A DNA stretch of 64,000 bases from Acidimicrobiales bacterium (lineage in GTDB: Bacteria; Actinomycetota; Acidimicrobiia; Acidimicrobiales; Aldehydirespiratoraceae): the NCBI GenBank assembly GCA_029247365.1, contig JAQWLJ010000011.1, positions 1-64,000 on the forward strand. The letters run 5' to 3'. This document shows positions 50,914 through 59,928 of this stretch, in pieces. Under the pieces are notes generated by a model. That model saw only the letters and a list, made by a program, of their open reading frames with translations, did not search any database and had not been told where the DNA came from. A program made the position numbers and the translations under genes. How positions within the stretch are numbered: position 1 is the stretch's first letter; each line of letters starts with the position of its first letter.

Positions 50914-50984
50914 GCGGGTGTAGTTCAATGGTAGAACATCAGCTTCCCAAGCTGAGAACGCGAGTTCGATTCTCGTCACCCGCT
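50914..50984 (+). tRNA. tRNA-Gly (anticodon CCC)
   Basis: 71 nt without encoded CCA. GCGGGTG (50914-50920) pairs with CACCCGC (50977-50983), discriminator T. Anticodon stem TCAGC/GCTGA closes loop TTCCCAA, giving CCC at 50946-50948. T-arm CGAGTTCGATTCTCG is standard. A -10-like TACGAT (50897-50902) precedes it. Confidence 0.95.
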
Positions 50985-50994
50985 CGATGCTCGA

Positions 50995-52245
50995 TCAAAC
51001 CCGATTGGCGGCGTCGGCGATACGGTCCTCGGCCATCGCCGCCACCAGTGCCGCCTCGTCCGGGTAGGCGGCAGGGTCGACGCGGTCGAGCCGGAAGGGT
51101 GCAGGGTTGGCGAACGGCTCGTCGCCGAGGATCAGCTGCGACACCAGCTTGCCCATGCCCGGCCCATGGGTGATCCCCGATTCACTGTCACCCGCGAGCG
51201 CCCACAGTCCATCGATCTCTGGGACCTCACCGATATAGAGACCACCGTCGACGGTGTAGACCGGGGTCCCCTGGATCGACTCGACGTTCGGGAGGCCTGA
51301 GAGGGCGGGGAACACCTCAGCGATTGTCTCCTGCTCCGCGTACTGGGCATCGATCAGCGTCTGCGAGACCGGCCGCTCGTACCCGAACTCGAGGCCTTCG
51401 GCCGACAGTGCCGACACCAGCCGGTAGGCGAAGCTGCCGCCCCACGAGAACGCGCCATGCAGTTCGCGCAGCCACAGGTGGAGCTCGGGGCACTGGACGG
51501 TCGGCGTCTGCGGCGACAGCCCGGCGGCCTCGGAGACAAAGCGGGTCGCGACCATCGGGACCAACGGCAGGCGTCGGTCAACCGACGCGAGGAGCGCGGC
51601 GTTCCATCCGCCGGCCGCCATAACGACGGTGGTCGCCTCGATCATGCCGTCATCGGTTTCGACCCCAACGACTGCGCCGTCGGTGGTCTTCACCCGTGTC
51701 ACCGGCGTATCCCACCGAAACTCGACGCCGGTTGCGTCAAGCCGGTCGAGGAGTTCCCGCTGCGCGAGGGCAGTCGTGAGCTGGATGGCCTCCGGCATCA
51801 GCACCCCTCCAGCAACCGCAGCCGGATCGACGGCACCGAGCATTGCCTCGGCAACCTCGTCACGGCCGAGCCGACGGGTGCCGTCCCTGACCTCCGGATG
51901 CCCAAGGATCCCAGTGGCCAGGCGATCGAGTTCCCCCGTCGTGAGTGCGAGGACCACATTGCCGTTGTGGGCGAACTCGAGGTCGGCCCCCTCTTCGTGT
52001 AGGCGGCGGTAGAACGCCAGGCCGTAGTCCTGGAGCGGCACGGTGCACCCACCCAGTCGACGGTTGTGGTCGGCCCCGAACCGGGCCACGAATCCGGCCC
52101 CGGCCGGCGTGGTCCCGCCAAGTGGGCCGGCAGCATCGACGATCACGACCTCGCGTGCTCCGGCCTCGACGAGATGGAAGGCAGCAGCAGCGCCGGCAAT
52201 GCCAGCACCGATGACGCAGATGGGGCCGTCGGGGACGGACGTCAC
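50995..52245 (-). CDS. FAD-dependent amino-acid/sarcosine oxidase-like protein (DadA family)
   Basis: 416 residues. The dinucleotide-binding motif [19 protein letters not shown] is at the N-terminus (about 10-28), with [16 protein letters not shown] after it and the C-terminal FAD contact [20 protein letters not shown]. Family members oxidise D-amino acids, sarcosine or related secondary amines. The GTG overlaps the stop of the preceding F420-family gene (GTGA), so the two are coupled. It ends 10 bp from tRNA-Gly. Confidence 0.85.
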   Translation of the reverse strand: MTSVPDGPICVIGAGIAGAAAAFHLVEAGAREVVIVDAAGPLGGTTPAGAGFVARFGADHNRRLGGCTVPLQDYGLAFYRRLHEEGADLEFAHNGNVVLALTTGELDRLATGILGHPEVRDGTRRLGRDEVAEAMLGAVDPAAVAGGVLMPEAIQLTTALAQRELLDRLDATGVEFRWDTPVTRVKTTDGAVVGVETDDGMIEATTVVMAAGGWNAALLASVDRRLPLVPMVATRFVSEAAGLSPQTPTVQCPELHLWLRELHGAFSWGGSFAYRLVSALSAEGLEFGYERPVSQTLIDAQYAEQETIAEVFPALSGLPNVESIQGTPVYTVDGGLYIGEVPEIDGLWALAGDSESGITHGPGMGKLVSQLILGDEPFANPAPFRLDRVDPAAYPDEAALVAAMAEDRIADAANRV

Positions 52246-52619
52246 CTGGATCCAGCCTCGTCTGCGTTGCGGGGGCTGAGGGTCACGATGTTCAACGCGC
52301 CCCGATGCACGGCGGCACTCGTTTCGTGTCGACGACCGCAGTACCAAACGGCGGTGTCGCTCTCGGCTTCGATGTTCTTGAGCCATTGCGACTCGTCACG
52401 CACGGTCGAGACGAGGACTCGGTCACCGATCCGAAAGCCAAGCAGCGGCACCTCACGGGTTTTGCCAGACACACGGCCGGTGTTCTCCATGACGACGGCA
52501 CCCAGGCCAACGGGAAGCGGCGACCCGAGACCAGCCCGAACGAGCGGGCGGACAACCCGGTTCAGCGACCGAAACATCGCCTGCATGGGATCGGTGGAAG
52601 TCGGCGTGCTTGAGGCCAT
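52242..52619 (-). CDS. DDN/F420-type nitroreductase-family protein
   Basis: 125 residues. The family block [20 protein letters not shown] and [20 protein letters not shown] are clear. Relatives such as Mycobacterium Ddn use reduced F420 to reduce quinones or nitro compounds. It is coupled to the downstream flavoprotein. GGAG lies just before the ATG at 52619. Cofactor choice is inferred from the family. Confidence 0.82.
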   Translation of the reverse strand: MASSTPTSTDPMQAMFRSLNRVVRPLVRAGLGSPLPVGLGAVVMENTGRVSGKTREVPLLGFRIGDRVLVSTVRDESQWLKNIEAESDTAVWYCGRRHETSAAVHRGALNIVTLSPRNADEAGSR

Positions 52620-52726
52620 AACTCCAGTCAACCAGACAGGCGGTTGCAACCGGCCAGCCAAGGGTCACACCGGTCTGCTGATCTCAACAACTGCTTTGCG
52701 AAGCAAGCGAACGTCCTGGCTTCAGC

Positions 52727-53842
52727 TCAGCCCTCAGCTTCGCTGACGAAGCCCTTCCACCCGGCCATGTAGTCAATAAACGCATCGGACAGACCTTCGT
52801 TGGCGAGGTACTCGCGGCTCACCGGGATTTCGCTGGGAACGAACCGGGAATCTGCCTCGTAGCGGTTCGGGAAGTCGTGGTGCAAGATCGCGGCACGGCC
52901 AAGCATGACCCAGTCGGCTCCCGCAGCGAGAGCCCGTTCGGCGTCTGCGGGGCTGCGGATATTGCCGGCGACCCCGAGCCGCGTCGCGTCGCGTGGGAGT
53001 TCAGTGAACCACGACATCAGTGTGCGGCCCCTGAACGCCTCCTCCTCTGGCTCTTTGAAGACATCCCAGAGCGACAGATCGAGGAAGTCAATTTTCTGAT
53101 CCTCGAGGAGCCGTTTGGTTACCTCGATCATCTCGCCGAGACGAAGCCCGAAGCGCTCCGGCGAGAGCCGGACACCGAGGAGAAAGTTGGGGTCGCACTG
53201 CTCGCGAATTCCATCAATGATCGCGAAGAGCATTCGGGCGCGGTTCTCGACGTTGCCACCGAACTCGTCGCTGCGCCGATTGATCTCGGGACTGAGGAAC
53301 TGGGCGACGACATAGCCGTGGGCGCCGTGGATCTCGGCACCGTCGAAGCCCGCCTGCTCGCTGCGAACCGCCGCAGCGACGAAGTCGTCGATGAGTTTGA
53401 GAACCTCAGCATGACTGAGCGCGCGTGCACCGGTCGCTTCGTCGGCCGACGGGCACAGCGGTGCTTCCCCGATCAGTTCAGCCGGAGAGCGCATACCGGC
53501 GTGATGCAGTTGCACGACGCTGACGCTGCCCTCCGCGGCAATCCCATCGGCCAAGCGCCGGAGGCCGTCCACGTGCTCATCGCCGAAGACGCCGAGCTGC
53601 CCGGGGAAACCCTTCCCGAGTGTCTGCACGTGAGCAGCACATGTCATCGTCAAGCCAAATCCGCCCTCGGCCCGCATGGTCAACCAGTGCTGCTCTTCAT
53701 TGGACAACACACCATTGTCGTGACTCTGGGAGTTGGTGAGCGGTGCCAGCATGAACCGGTTCTTCATTGTCGGACCTCGTGGGAACGACATCGGGTCGAG
53801 CAGTGTGGGCATCGTGTCCTCCACGGTCGCCCGCGTGCTCAT
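52727..53842 (-). CDS. Old Yellow Enzyme family NADH:flavin oxidoreductase
   Basis: 371 residues, a single FMN TIM barrel without the iron-sulfur/FAD extension of the gene at 31265. Visible blocks are KNRFMLAPLTNSQS, VVQLHHAGMRS, the substrate-binding DGAEIHGAHGYVVAQFLSPE and GVAGNIRSP, LAAGADWVMLGRA. It should reduce an activated C=C bond. Its ATG overlaps the nitroreductase stop (ATGA); it is the last gene of a four-gene operon. Confidence 0.88.
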   Translation of the reverse strand: MSTRATVEDTMPTLLDPMSFPRGPTMKNRFMLAPLTNSQSHDNGVLSNEEQHWLTMRAEGGFGLTMTCAAHVQTLGKGFPGQLGVFGDEHVDGLRRLADGIAAEGSVSVVQLHHAGMRSPAELIGEAPLCPSADEATGARALSHAEVLKLIDDFVAAAVRSEQAGFDGAEIHGAHGYVVAQFLSPEINRRSDEFGGNVENRARMLFAIIDGIREQCDPNFLLGVRLSPERFGLRLGEMIEVTKRLLEDQKIDFLDLSLWDVFKEPEEEAFRGRTLMSWFTELPRDATRLGVAGNIRSPADAERALAAGADWVMLGRAAILHHDFPNRYEADSRFVPSEIPVSREYLANEGLSDAFIDYMAGWKGFVSEAEG

Positions 53843-54351
53843 CCGTCGAAGCTCCCGTGCGAGACATAGTCGTCCATCGACAGCCGCGGCGACGCAATGA
53901 CCGCCGGTGCCTCACCACCCTTCGCCTTGTAGCCAAGCGGGATGTACATGAGTGCTTCGTGGCTGTCGGGGATGCCAAGGATCGGTGCCACGTCGGCGAC
54001 TCGCTGCACCGTGACCGGGCAGGTCGCGAGCCCCTCAGCATGAGCGGCGAGCATCAGGTTCTGCAGGTGGCGACCAAGGTCGAACTGCAGTCGAATGCTG
54101 TCGCTGCGCTCGACACAACCGACCACGACGATCGGCGCACCGTGAATCCACACGGCGAAATCACACGGACCCTTGAGCGCCTCGATCACCTCGGGATCGG
54201 TAACCACGATCAACCGAACCGGCTGCCGGTTCTTGGCCGACCCGGCCATCCGAGCCGCGTCGAGCACCCGGCCGAGCACGTCGTTGGGGACCGGTTGGTC
54301 GGTGAAGGCGCGGGTGTCGCGCTTGGAACGGATGGCTGAGAGGACGTCCAT
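53839..54351 (-). CDS. Nitroreductase-family FMN protein
   Basis: 170 residues. The N-terminus MDVLSAIRSKRDTRAFTDQP has the FMN-binding R-S-x-R motif, followed by AGSAKNRQPVRLIVV and DLGRHLQNLMLAAHAEGLAT. It is a short member of a family that reduces nitro groups, quinones or halogenated tyrosines, or acts in ring reduction. It starts 17 bp after the reductive-dehalogenase-like gene and overlaps the OYE gene. Confidence 0.85.
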   Translation of the reverse strand: MDVLSAIRSKRDTRAFTDQPVPNDVLGRVLDAARMAGSAKNRQPVRLIVVTDPEVIEALKGPCDFAVWIHGAPIVVVGCVERSDSIRLQFDLGRHLQNLMLAAHAEGLATCPVTVQRVADVAPILGIPDSHEALMYIPLGYKAKGGEAPAVIASPRLSMDDYVSHGSFDG

Positions 54352-54368
54352 CCCCGGAGTCTGGCCGG

Positions 54369-55583
54369 TCAGCTCTGTGGCCACCAGTCCTCGGTCTGGC
54401 GGCGAGTACCCCTCCCCTGCCGGGCGTCGATCTTCAACGCCAGCCCAGGCCATCGGCTGGCGATCCGCTGCCAGACCCGGTTCCTTCGCTGGGTGTAATC
54501 GCGGGTGTATGGGCAAACCCGCACACACACCGAGCAATCGCTATTGACCCGGGTCCAGTACGCAAAGCACTTCTCGCCGTCGATCGTCCACTTCTCAACT
54601 CCGACCAGATTCGACTTGTTGTGACGATCGGTGGTGGGTGGACCGTCGGGGATCGCCTTCGACGGGCACCCCTTCGAACAGGCGTTGCAGCGCTCACACA
54701 TCTCTTTCACACCGAATGAGATCGGGGTGTCGTGGGTGAGCGGCAAGTTGGTGAAAATCTTGCCGAACCGCACACTCGTGCCGAACTCGGGGGTGATCAC
54801 CAGTCCGTGCTTGCCGTACTCGCCGAGCCCGGCCTGGATGGCGTAGGGCACCGCGAGCGCCGTGTCGTTCATCGATGGGATCGCCCGGTAGCCGAGGTTG
54901 CGGATGTACTGCGCAAGTGTGAGGAGCACGACGGCGTCATGGCTATAGCCCATGCCGGTCGCGGCGCCCGACAACGCCGACGGGGCGGTGTCGATCAGCG
55001 TCGAGTCCATCGCTTGGCCGACGACAATCACCTGGCCGAGGTCGTCGGGCAAGTCGTTGGGCTTCGGCCCACCCGACTGGACCGAAAATCGCTCGGTGTA
55101 CGTCCACCGATGGTCGTAGGCCGCCACGCCCACCAGGTCGGCGCCGGCCGCCCTGGCAGCGTGCTTCACGAGTGTCGCCGCCCGGTCAGGCGGACCGAGG
55201 TCAACCTGCTCGACAGCGCCGTCGCGCAGCATCGACAGCGGGTCGAGGAAGCCATCACGACGATCGCCGTCCTCGTACATCTCGGCGAACACGTCAGCGA
55301 CGTGCCACGTTGCATTGCGGAACGCGTAGTCGTGCTGCTGGTAGCCCTTGGCTGCTCGCCAATCGGCGAGTGGCCGTCGGTAGGTCGCGTAGAACGCATC
55401 GGCCTTGTCACTGTGCACTTCGGGGTCGAAGCGCGACCGACTGAAAACATCATCGACCTGGCTGAAGCGCTCGAAGTCGGGCCCGATGCAAAAGCCACAG
55501 GATGCGTCGGACGCGTCTGCCTTCACCGGGATGCGTTTGCGGTTCCGGGCTCGGAGTTCGGCATCGCCGCGACCAGTGTGCAT
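54369..55583 (-). CDS. Reductive-dehalogenase-like corrinoid/iron-sulfur protein
   Basis: 404 residues. Two [4Fe-4S] motifs use C296, C299, C302, C306 (CERCNACSKGCP) and C339, C350, C353, C357 (KCFAYW, CSVCVRVCPYT). Upstream, ATGMGYSHDAVVLLTLAQYI with Y213, then GYRAIPSMNDTALAVPYAIQ and GLGEYGKHGLVITPEFGTSV, follow the corrinoid-binding core of RdhA enzymes. No Tat signal is seen, so it is cytoplasmic. It could remove halogen or carry out another B12-dependent reduction; epoxyqueuosine reductase is a more distant alternative. It is coupled to the dioxygenase by ATGA. Confidence 0.8.
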   Translation of the reverse strand: MHTGRGDAELRARNRKRIPVKADASDASCGFCIGPDFERFSQVDDVFSRSRFDPEVHSDKADAFYATYRRPLADWRAAKGYQQHDYAFRNATWHVADVFAEMYEDGDRRDGFLDPLSMLRDGAVEQVDLGPPDRAATLVKHAARAAGADLVGVAAYDHRWTYTERFSVQSGGPKPNDLPDDLGQVIVVGQAMDSTLIDTAPSALSGAATGMGYSHDAVVLLTLAQYIRNLGYRAIPSMNDTALAVPYAIQAGLGEYGKHGLVITPEFGTSVRFGKIFTNLPLTHDTPISFGVKEMCERCNACSKGCPSKAIPDGPPTTDRHNKSNLVGVEKWTIDGEKCFAYWTRVNSDCSVCVRVCPYTRDYTQRRNRVWQRIASRWPGLALKIDARQGRGTRRQTEDWWPQS

Positions 55584-56566
55584 CAGTTCACCGTCAACCA
55601 GAGTCGCAGGAGATGCCGGCGCTCTGCGGGATCGTCGTGATCGACGTACGCGCCCCGCGAGTGCACCACAGTGTGGTTGGAGATGAACTGAATGTCACCC
55701 TCCGACAGCTCCATGTCGAGTCGCATCTCGGGCTCGGCGCCAATCGCATCGAAGGTCTCAATCAACTCCCGCCGCAGCGGGGAGATATCGACACCGCCAT
55801 GACGGTCGGCCGACCGCGAGTAATCGGAATGCCAAAACACCCGGAGCATCTCGCCGTCCCACGCGGCGGGCGACAACTCGAATACCGGCGACTCGCCCTG
55901 CGCTTCCTCGTTGCGCCGGTCGATCTGGAATGTCTCGAACAGTTCGGCGGCAAGGTCGGGGCGACGACGGGCAAGCTCGTTGTAGATCGCCGTCGAGCTG
56001 GCGATGCGGCTTTCGCCACCCTCCTTCGCGGTTCGGACGGCCAGCAGGCCGACGATGTCGGCAGCGTCGCAGTGGAAGCGAATGTCAGCGGCCGTTCGGT
56101 AGAGACGGACCAGCGGTCGGTCGGTTTCGCGGTAGTCGATGACGTGGCCGAGCAGCTCGCCGTTGGGGTTCTGGGGCCCGGGCCGGCCGATCGCGTGGCC
56201 GAGACACCAGTACGCCATGGCCGTCTTCTCGTCGCCCCACTCCCGCACCGGGATCCCGCGCAGCAGCACCACACCGAGACCGTCATAGAGTGCAGCGCGC
56301 CAGCCTTCGACTCGTTGACGGAGCACAGGCAGGTCGACCAATGCATGGTCGATGGCGGCCATGTCGGTGCCGGCTTCCAGGAGCTGGTCTGCGAGACCCC
56401 CAAGGTCGGCGATCTCCCTGTCGGTCAACACGAACATCCACGAGTCAACATCGAGGTCAGCGCCCCGCCACGCCGCCTCGTGCACGACAGCGCCGTCGGG
56501 ACGTCCGATCGAAGGACGCGTGAAGTAGCTGATTCGCTGTTCGTCAAAGGTCACGGGTCCGGCCAC
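55583..56566 (-). CDS. TauD/TfdA-family Fe(II)/2-oxoglutarate dioxygenase
   Basis: About 327 residues. The iron ligands H165-x-D167 (IRFHCDAADIV) and the C-terminal histidine in ISNHTVVHSRG are present, with an arginine in RRHLLRLWLTV for 2-oxoglutarate. The GTG at 56566 is used; an ATG at 56608 would overlap the divergent VOC start by two bases and is less likely. It heads the operon dioxygenase / RdhA-like / nitroreductase / OYE. Family members oxidatively remove sulfonate, ether or amine groups. Confidence 0.82.
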   Translation of the reverse strand: MAGPVTFDEQRISYFTRPSIGRPDGAVVHEAAWRGADLDVDSWMFVLTDREIADLGGLADQLLEAGTDMAAIDHALVDLPVLRQRVEGWRAALYDGLGVVLLRGIPVREWGDEKTAMAYWCLGHAIGRPGPQNPNGELLGHVIDYRETDRPLVRLYRTAADIRFHCDAADIVGLLAVRTAKEGGESRIASSTAIYNELARRRPDLAAELFETFQIDRRNEEAQGESPVFELSPAAWDGEMLRVFWHSDYSRSADRHGGVDISPLRRELIETFDAIGAEPEMRLDMELSEGDIQFISNHTVVHSRGAYVDHDDPAERRHLLRLWLTVN

Positions 56567-56606
56567 GGGCTCGACAGTACGCAAGACGGCAGCGGATGAT
56601 GAAGCC

Positions 56607-57158
56607 ATGACCGCAGCACCGCGCCTCACACTCAGCCACTCAACCCGCGCCGCGCGCGACATGGACACGATGGTCGCCTTCTACTGCGACGTTCTCGGCT
56701 TCCATGTCACCAACCGAGGGAAGGTCAGCGATGACGCCGAGATCACCTTCATTTCGCAGGACCCGAACGAGCATCACCAGGTCGTGCTGGTGGGCGGGGT
56801 TGACAATGACCCGCAATTCATGTTTGCCGACCACCTGGCCTTCCGGGTCGACAGCCTCGACGCGGTTCGTGCGGTGAAGGCCCGTCTCGAAGAAGCCGGT
56901 GTCGAAGGGGTGGCACCGGTCTCGCACGGCAATGCGTGGTCGGTGTACTTCACCGATCCGGAGGGCAACGGCATCGAGTGCTTCACCGACACGCCGTTCC
57001 ATGTCGCGCAGCCCTACCTCGAGGGCCTTCGAATCGAGATGAGCAACAGCGAGATTCTCGAGCACACGCGATCGGCGCTGGCCGACAAGCCTGAGTTCCA
57101 GCCAATCGAGCAATACCAGGCTGCGCTGGAGGCAAAGCTCACGACCGAAGGTCGCTAG
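56607..57158 (+). CDS. VOC-family protein (extradiol dioxygenase/glyoxalase-like)
   Basis: 183 residues. The first metal histidine is in LTLSHSTRAARDMDTMVAFY, the second in FADHLAFRV, and the glutamate in DPEGNGIECFTDTPFHV, the pattern of bacterial VOC enzymes such as catechol-2,3-dioxygenase-like proteins. It is divergent from the TauD operon and followed 15 bp later by a cupin gene, so the two are likely co-transcribed. The substrate is unknown. Confidence 0.82.
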   Translation: MTAAPRLTLSHSTRAARDMDTMVAFYCDVLGFHVTNRGKVSDDAEITFISQDPNEHHQVVLVGGVDNDPQFMFADHLAFRVDSLDAVRAVKARLEEAGVEGVAPVSHGNAWSVYFTDPEGNGIECFTDTPFHVAQPYLEGLRIEMSNSEILEHTRSALADKPEFQPIEQYQAALEAKLTTEGR

Positions 57159-57173
57159 TGGAAGACTCAGCGC

Positions 57174-57497
57174 ATGGAACATGACATCACCGGTTGGACA
57201 TTCACCGACGGCGATGAGGTGCCCTGGCAGGAGCTGGGGTCGGGGGTCGAGATGAAATCGCTAGGCATGGCCAACGGTCGCCTGATGGCGATGTTTCGGT
57301 TCGCGCCCGGCTACATCGGCAGCGTCCACGATCACGGGGACGCCGAGTTCACCTATGTGCTCGAGGGCGACCTGATCGCCAACGGCGTCGAGATGCAGGC
57401 CGGCCACAGCTACGCGGCCGAGGCGAAGACCAAACACACCGGCTTCGAGAGCCGGAGCGGCAGCACTGTCATCAGCGTCTTCCAGGTCCTTGGCTGA
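57174..57497 (+). CDS. Cupin-domain protein
   Basis: 107 residues of a single cupin. The first motif is SVHDHGDAEFTYVLEGDL (H-x-H and E) and the second contains the histidines of AGHSYAAEAKTKH. It may bind a metal and act as a small dioxygenase, isomerase or ligand sensor. It is transcribed after the VOC gene and ends at a hairpin. Confidence 0.8.
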   Translation: MEHDITGWTFTDGDEVPWQELGSGVEMKSLGMANGRLMAMFRFAPGYIGSVHDHGDAEFTYVLEGDLIANGVEMQAGHSYAAEAKTKHTGFESRSGSTVISVFQVLG

Positions 57498-57503
57498 GCA
57501 CTC

Positions 57504-57522
57504 ACGCTCGTCCGTCGAGCGT
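57504..57522. terminator. Hairpin between convergent cupin and FAH genes
   Basis: ACGCTCG (57504-57510) pairs perfectly with CGAGCGT (57516-57522) around a five-base loop. It lies between two convergent stop codons and may serve both directions; there is no T-run. Confidence 0.5.
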
Positions 57523-57541
57523 TCCTCCAGCTCACCGCGCG

Positions 57542-58378
57542 CTACACGCAGGTATTGCGAAGGACGCCGAGGCCGGCGATCTCGGTCTCGACGACATCGC
57601 CGGGGGCGAGGAACATGCCCTGCATCGCCCCGACGCCTTCGGGGGTGCCGGTGAAGATCATGTCGCCCGGCGCCAAGGTGATCGCCGACGAGATGTACTC
57701 CACGAGCGTCGGGACGTCGAAGATCAGGTGCGTGGTGTTCGACGATTGTCGGGTCTCGCCGTTGACCCGACAGACGATGTCGAGGTCGGCAGGATCGTCG
57801 ATCAGATCGGTCGACACGAGAACCGGACCGGTCGGCCCATAGGTGTCGCGGCTCTTGCCCAGGTCGAAGTGGGGCGGTTTGGCTGCGAACTGCAAGCGCC
57901 GATCGGAGATGTCCTGGCCGCACATGAGCCCGCCGATGTGGTTCCACGCATCGGCTCGAGGAATGTCGCGGCCTCCGTCACCGATCACAACGACAAGTTC
58001 GGCCTCGTAGTCGGCCGCGCCGCTTCGCAACTCGATGTCGTCGGTGGGCCCGACGATGCACGAGGTCCACTTGGTGAACACCAGCGGGTTCTCGGGCAGA
58101 TCCATGTCGGCCTCGCCGGCGTGGTCGGCGTAGTTCAGACCGATCGCGAAGACGTTGCGAGGCGCAGGAACCGGCGCACCGAAGGTCGTCTCGTCGACCA
58201 CGCCATCAGCATCGCGGCCATCGGTCGACGCGGCGATGTCGTGGAGCTCGGCGTGGCGGTCGATCGCCTCCATCGGATCTCCACTGAACGAACCTCCGGA
58301 CGCAGCCGCCAGGTCGTGCCAAGTGGCGCCGTTGATCAGGACAGCGCGGCCGTCGACGGTAGCGAGTCGGAATCCCAT
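57542..58378 (-). CDS. Fumarylacetoacetate hydrolase family protein
   Basis: 278 residues. The family core FAIGLNYADHAGEADM (77-92), the metal-binding acids in SGAADYEAELVVVIG, and DISDRRLQ, DLGKSRDTYGPTGPVL are all present. Members hydrolyse or decarboxylate ring-cleavage products such as 2-oxohept-3-ene-1,7-dioate, or act as oxaloacetate/acylpyruvate hydrolases. A GAGGAG five to ten bases upstream fixes the ATG at 58378. With the neighbouring hydroxylase it suggests aromatic catabolism. Confidence 0.9.
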   Translation of the reverse strand: MGFRLATVDGRAVLINGATWHDLAAASGGSFSGDPMEAIDRHAELHDIAASTDGRDADGVVDETTFGAPVPAPRNVFAIGLNYADHAGEADMDLPENPLVFTKWTSCIVGPTDDIELRSGAADYEAELVVVIGDGGRDIPRADAWNHIGGLMCGQDISDRRLQFAAKPPHFDLGKSRDTYGPTGPVLVSTDLIDDPADLDIVCRVNGETRQSSNTTHLIFDVPTLVEYISSAITLAPGDMIFTGTPEGVGAMQGMFLAPGDVVETEIAGLGVLRNTCV

Positions 58379-58509
58379 CAGGTCTCCTCGTGAGGGTGTC
58401 CAGGAGAGAACAGTGTGATCAACAAACGGGTGTAACACCCAACCACGTCGGGGCCGGCCGACTGCGAGTGAATCGGTGGAGGCGTTGACCGAGTACGTTC
58501 CGGCCTGAC

Positions 58510-59910
58510 ATGGATGCCGATCTCGTCGTCGTCGGTTGCGGGCCCATCGGGCTCATGGCCGCCATCCGCGCTACCCAGCACGGCCTCACGGTGATCGCGG
58601 TCGATCGGCTAACCGGCGTCTACCCACTCCCCCGTGCCATCGGAATGGACGACGAGATCCAGCGTTTGTTCGCCACGGCAGGAATGCTCGACGGCCTACG
58701 CGGCTGCTCGACCCCGATGCCAGGGGCTGAGTTCCAGGACCGCCACGGCACACGCGTCATCGGCTACGACATCCCGCCTGACCTCGTCGGTCCAAACGGT
58801 CACCCGCCCGTCATTGCCTTCGACCAACCAAGCCTCGAGCGGCTCATGCGCACCCGGGCCCGTGACATCGGGGTCGAGGTCCGGCTCAGCACCGACGTCA
58901 CCGGACTCACCGGCACCACAGTGCACACCGACGGGGGCGACATCATCGGGCGCTGGGTGCTCGGTGCCGACGGCGCCAGCAGCTTCGTCCGCAAGCACCT
59001 CGGCATCGCACTCGAAGACCAGGGCTTCGACGAGTCGTGGGTCGTCGCCGACACGACGCTGCTCGACCCTGAGCTTCCGCTACCTCGCAACTGCATCCAG
59101 CACTGCGAGCCGGCCCGCGTCATCACGTTCGTCCCCGGCCATGGCACCCGTCGACGTTGGGAGTTCCAGCTGCTGCCCGGCGAAACGCACGACGAGATGG
59201 GCAGTCACGAGCGGGTTGCTGAGCTCCTGGCCCGTTGGGGTACCAGCACCGAACTGCGGATCGACCGCGTCGCTGTTTACCGCTTCCACGCGACCGTTGC
59301 GGATCGGTTTCGGGTCGGCGATGTCTTCATCGCCGGCGATGCCGCCCATCAGATGCCACCGTTCAACGGCCAGGGCATGTGCTCAGGGATGCGTGACGCT
59401 GACAATCTGGCCTGGAAGCTCGCAGCGGTTGCGTCCGGAACCGCCGACGAAGCGTTGCTCGACACCTACGACCTCGAGCGCCGACCCCACGCCCGCGGTC
59501 AGGTCGAGCACTCCGCCGACGCCGGCCGCTTGATCAACACCATCGCTCGTGGCGGCGAGGCGGCGCTCGAGTCGGGCTACGGCGGCGGTCGGTCATTCCC
59601 CCACCTCGAAGGTGGGTGCATCGTCGGCGACCATCCGCGGGTGGGGCACCCGTTTCCGCAGCCCGTCATCGACGGCACCGGGTTCGACCCCACGCTTGGC
59701 GACGGCTGGGCCGCGGTCACCACCGCTGGCACCGAACCGGACCTGCCTGCGGGGCTGCATCGGGTCGTTGCCGACCCGGCCCACTTCCCTGGCCTGGTCG
59801 AACCTGGCGTCACGGTGCTGGTCCGTCCCGACCGCCATGTCGCGGCGGTGACCAACGACGTGCCCGCCGCGCTCGCAGCGCTCACTGCCACTGGGATGCG
59901 CTTCGGCTGA
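58510..59910 (+). CDS. FAD-dependent aromatic-ring monooxygenase (MhpA/PheA-like)
   Basis: 466 residues. The N-terminal dinucleotide motif LVVVGCGPIGLMAAIRATQ, LGADGASSFVRKHLGI, and the second FAD motif FIAGDAAHQMPPFNGQGM (about 272-289) identify a flavin hydroxylase. The C-terminal thioredoxin-like dimerisation part is short. It probably hydroxylates a phenolic or hydroxyphenyl-propionate-like acid. TACGTT lies 16 bases before the ATG. A PhyH gene follows 18 bp downstream. Confidence 0.88.
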   Translation: MDADLVVVGCGPIGLMAAIRATQHGLTVIAVDRLTGVYPLPRAIGMDDEIQRLFATAGMLDGLRGCSTPMPGAEFQDRHGTRVIGYDIPPDLVGPNGHPPVIAFDQPSLERLMRTRARDIGVEVRLSTDVTGLTGTTVHTDGGDIIGRWVLGADGASSFVRKHLGIALEDQGFDESWVVADTTLLDPELPLPRNCIQHCEPARVITFVPGHGTRRRWEFQLLPGETHDEMGSHERVAELLARWGTSTELRIDRVAVYRFHATVADRFRVGDVFIAGDAAHQMPPFNGQGMCSGMRDADNLAWKLAAVASGTADEALLDTYDLERRPHARGQVEHSADAGRLINTIARGGEAALESGYGGGRSFPHLEGGCIVGDHPRVGHPFPQPVIDGTGFDPTLGDGWAAVTTAGTEPDLPAGLHRVVADPAHFPGLVEPGVTVLVRPDRHVAAVTNDVPAALAALTATGMRFG

Positions 59911-59915
59911 GCGCC

Positions 59916-59921
59916 TACGGT
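59916..59921 (+). promoter_or_regulatory. -10 box (TACGGT) of the third PhyH gene, leaderless type
   Basis: TACGGT lies seven bases before the GTG at 59929 and favours it over the GTG at 59920 that overlaps the box. Confidence 0.42.
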
Positions 59922-59928
59922 GACGACC

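Noticed and set aside
52692-52705. TGCTT-TGCG-AAGCA hairpin after the OYE gene as a terminator
   Set aside because: Only five base pairs and no T-run on either strand; too weak to call.
55502-56599. A 365-codon plus-strand frame opposite the TauD-type gene
   Set aside because: It lacks motifs, and the dioxygenase on the minus strand keeps its iron triad and an ATGA overlap with the next gene.
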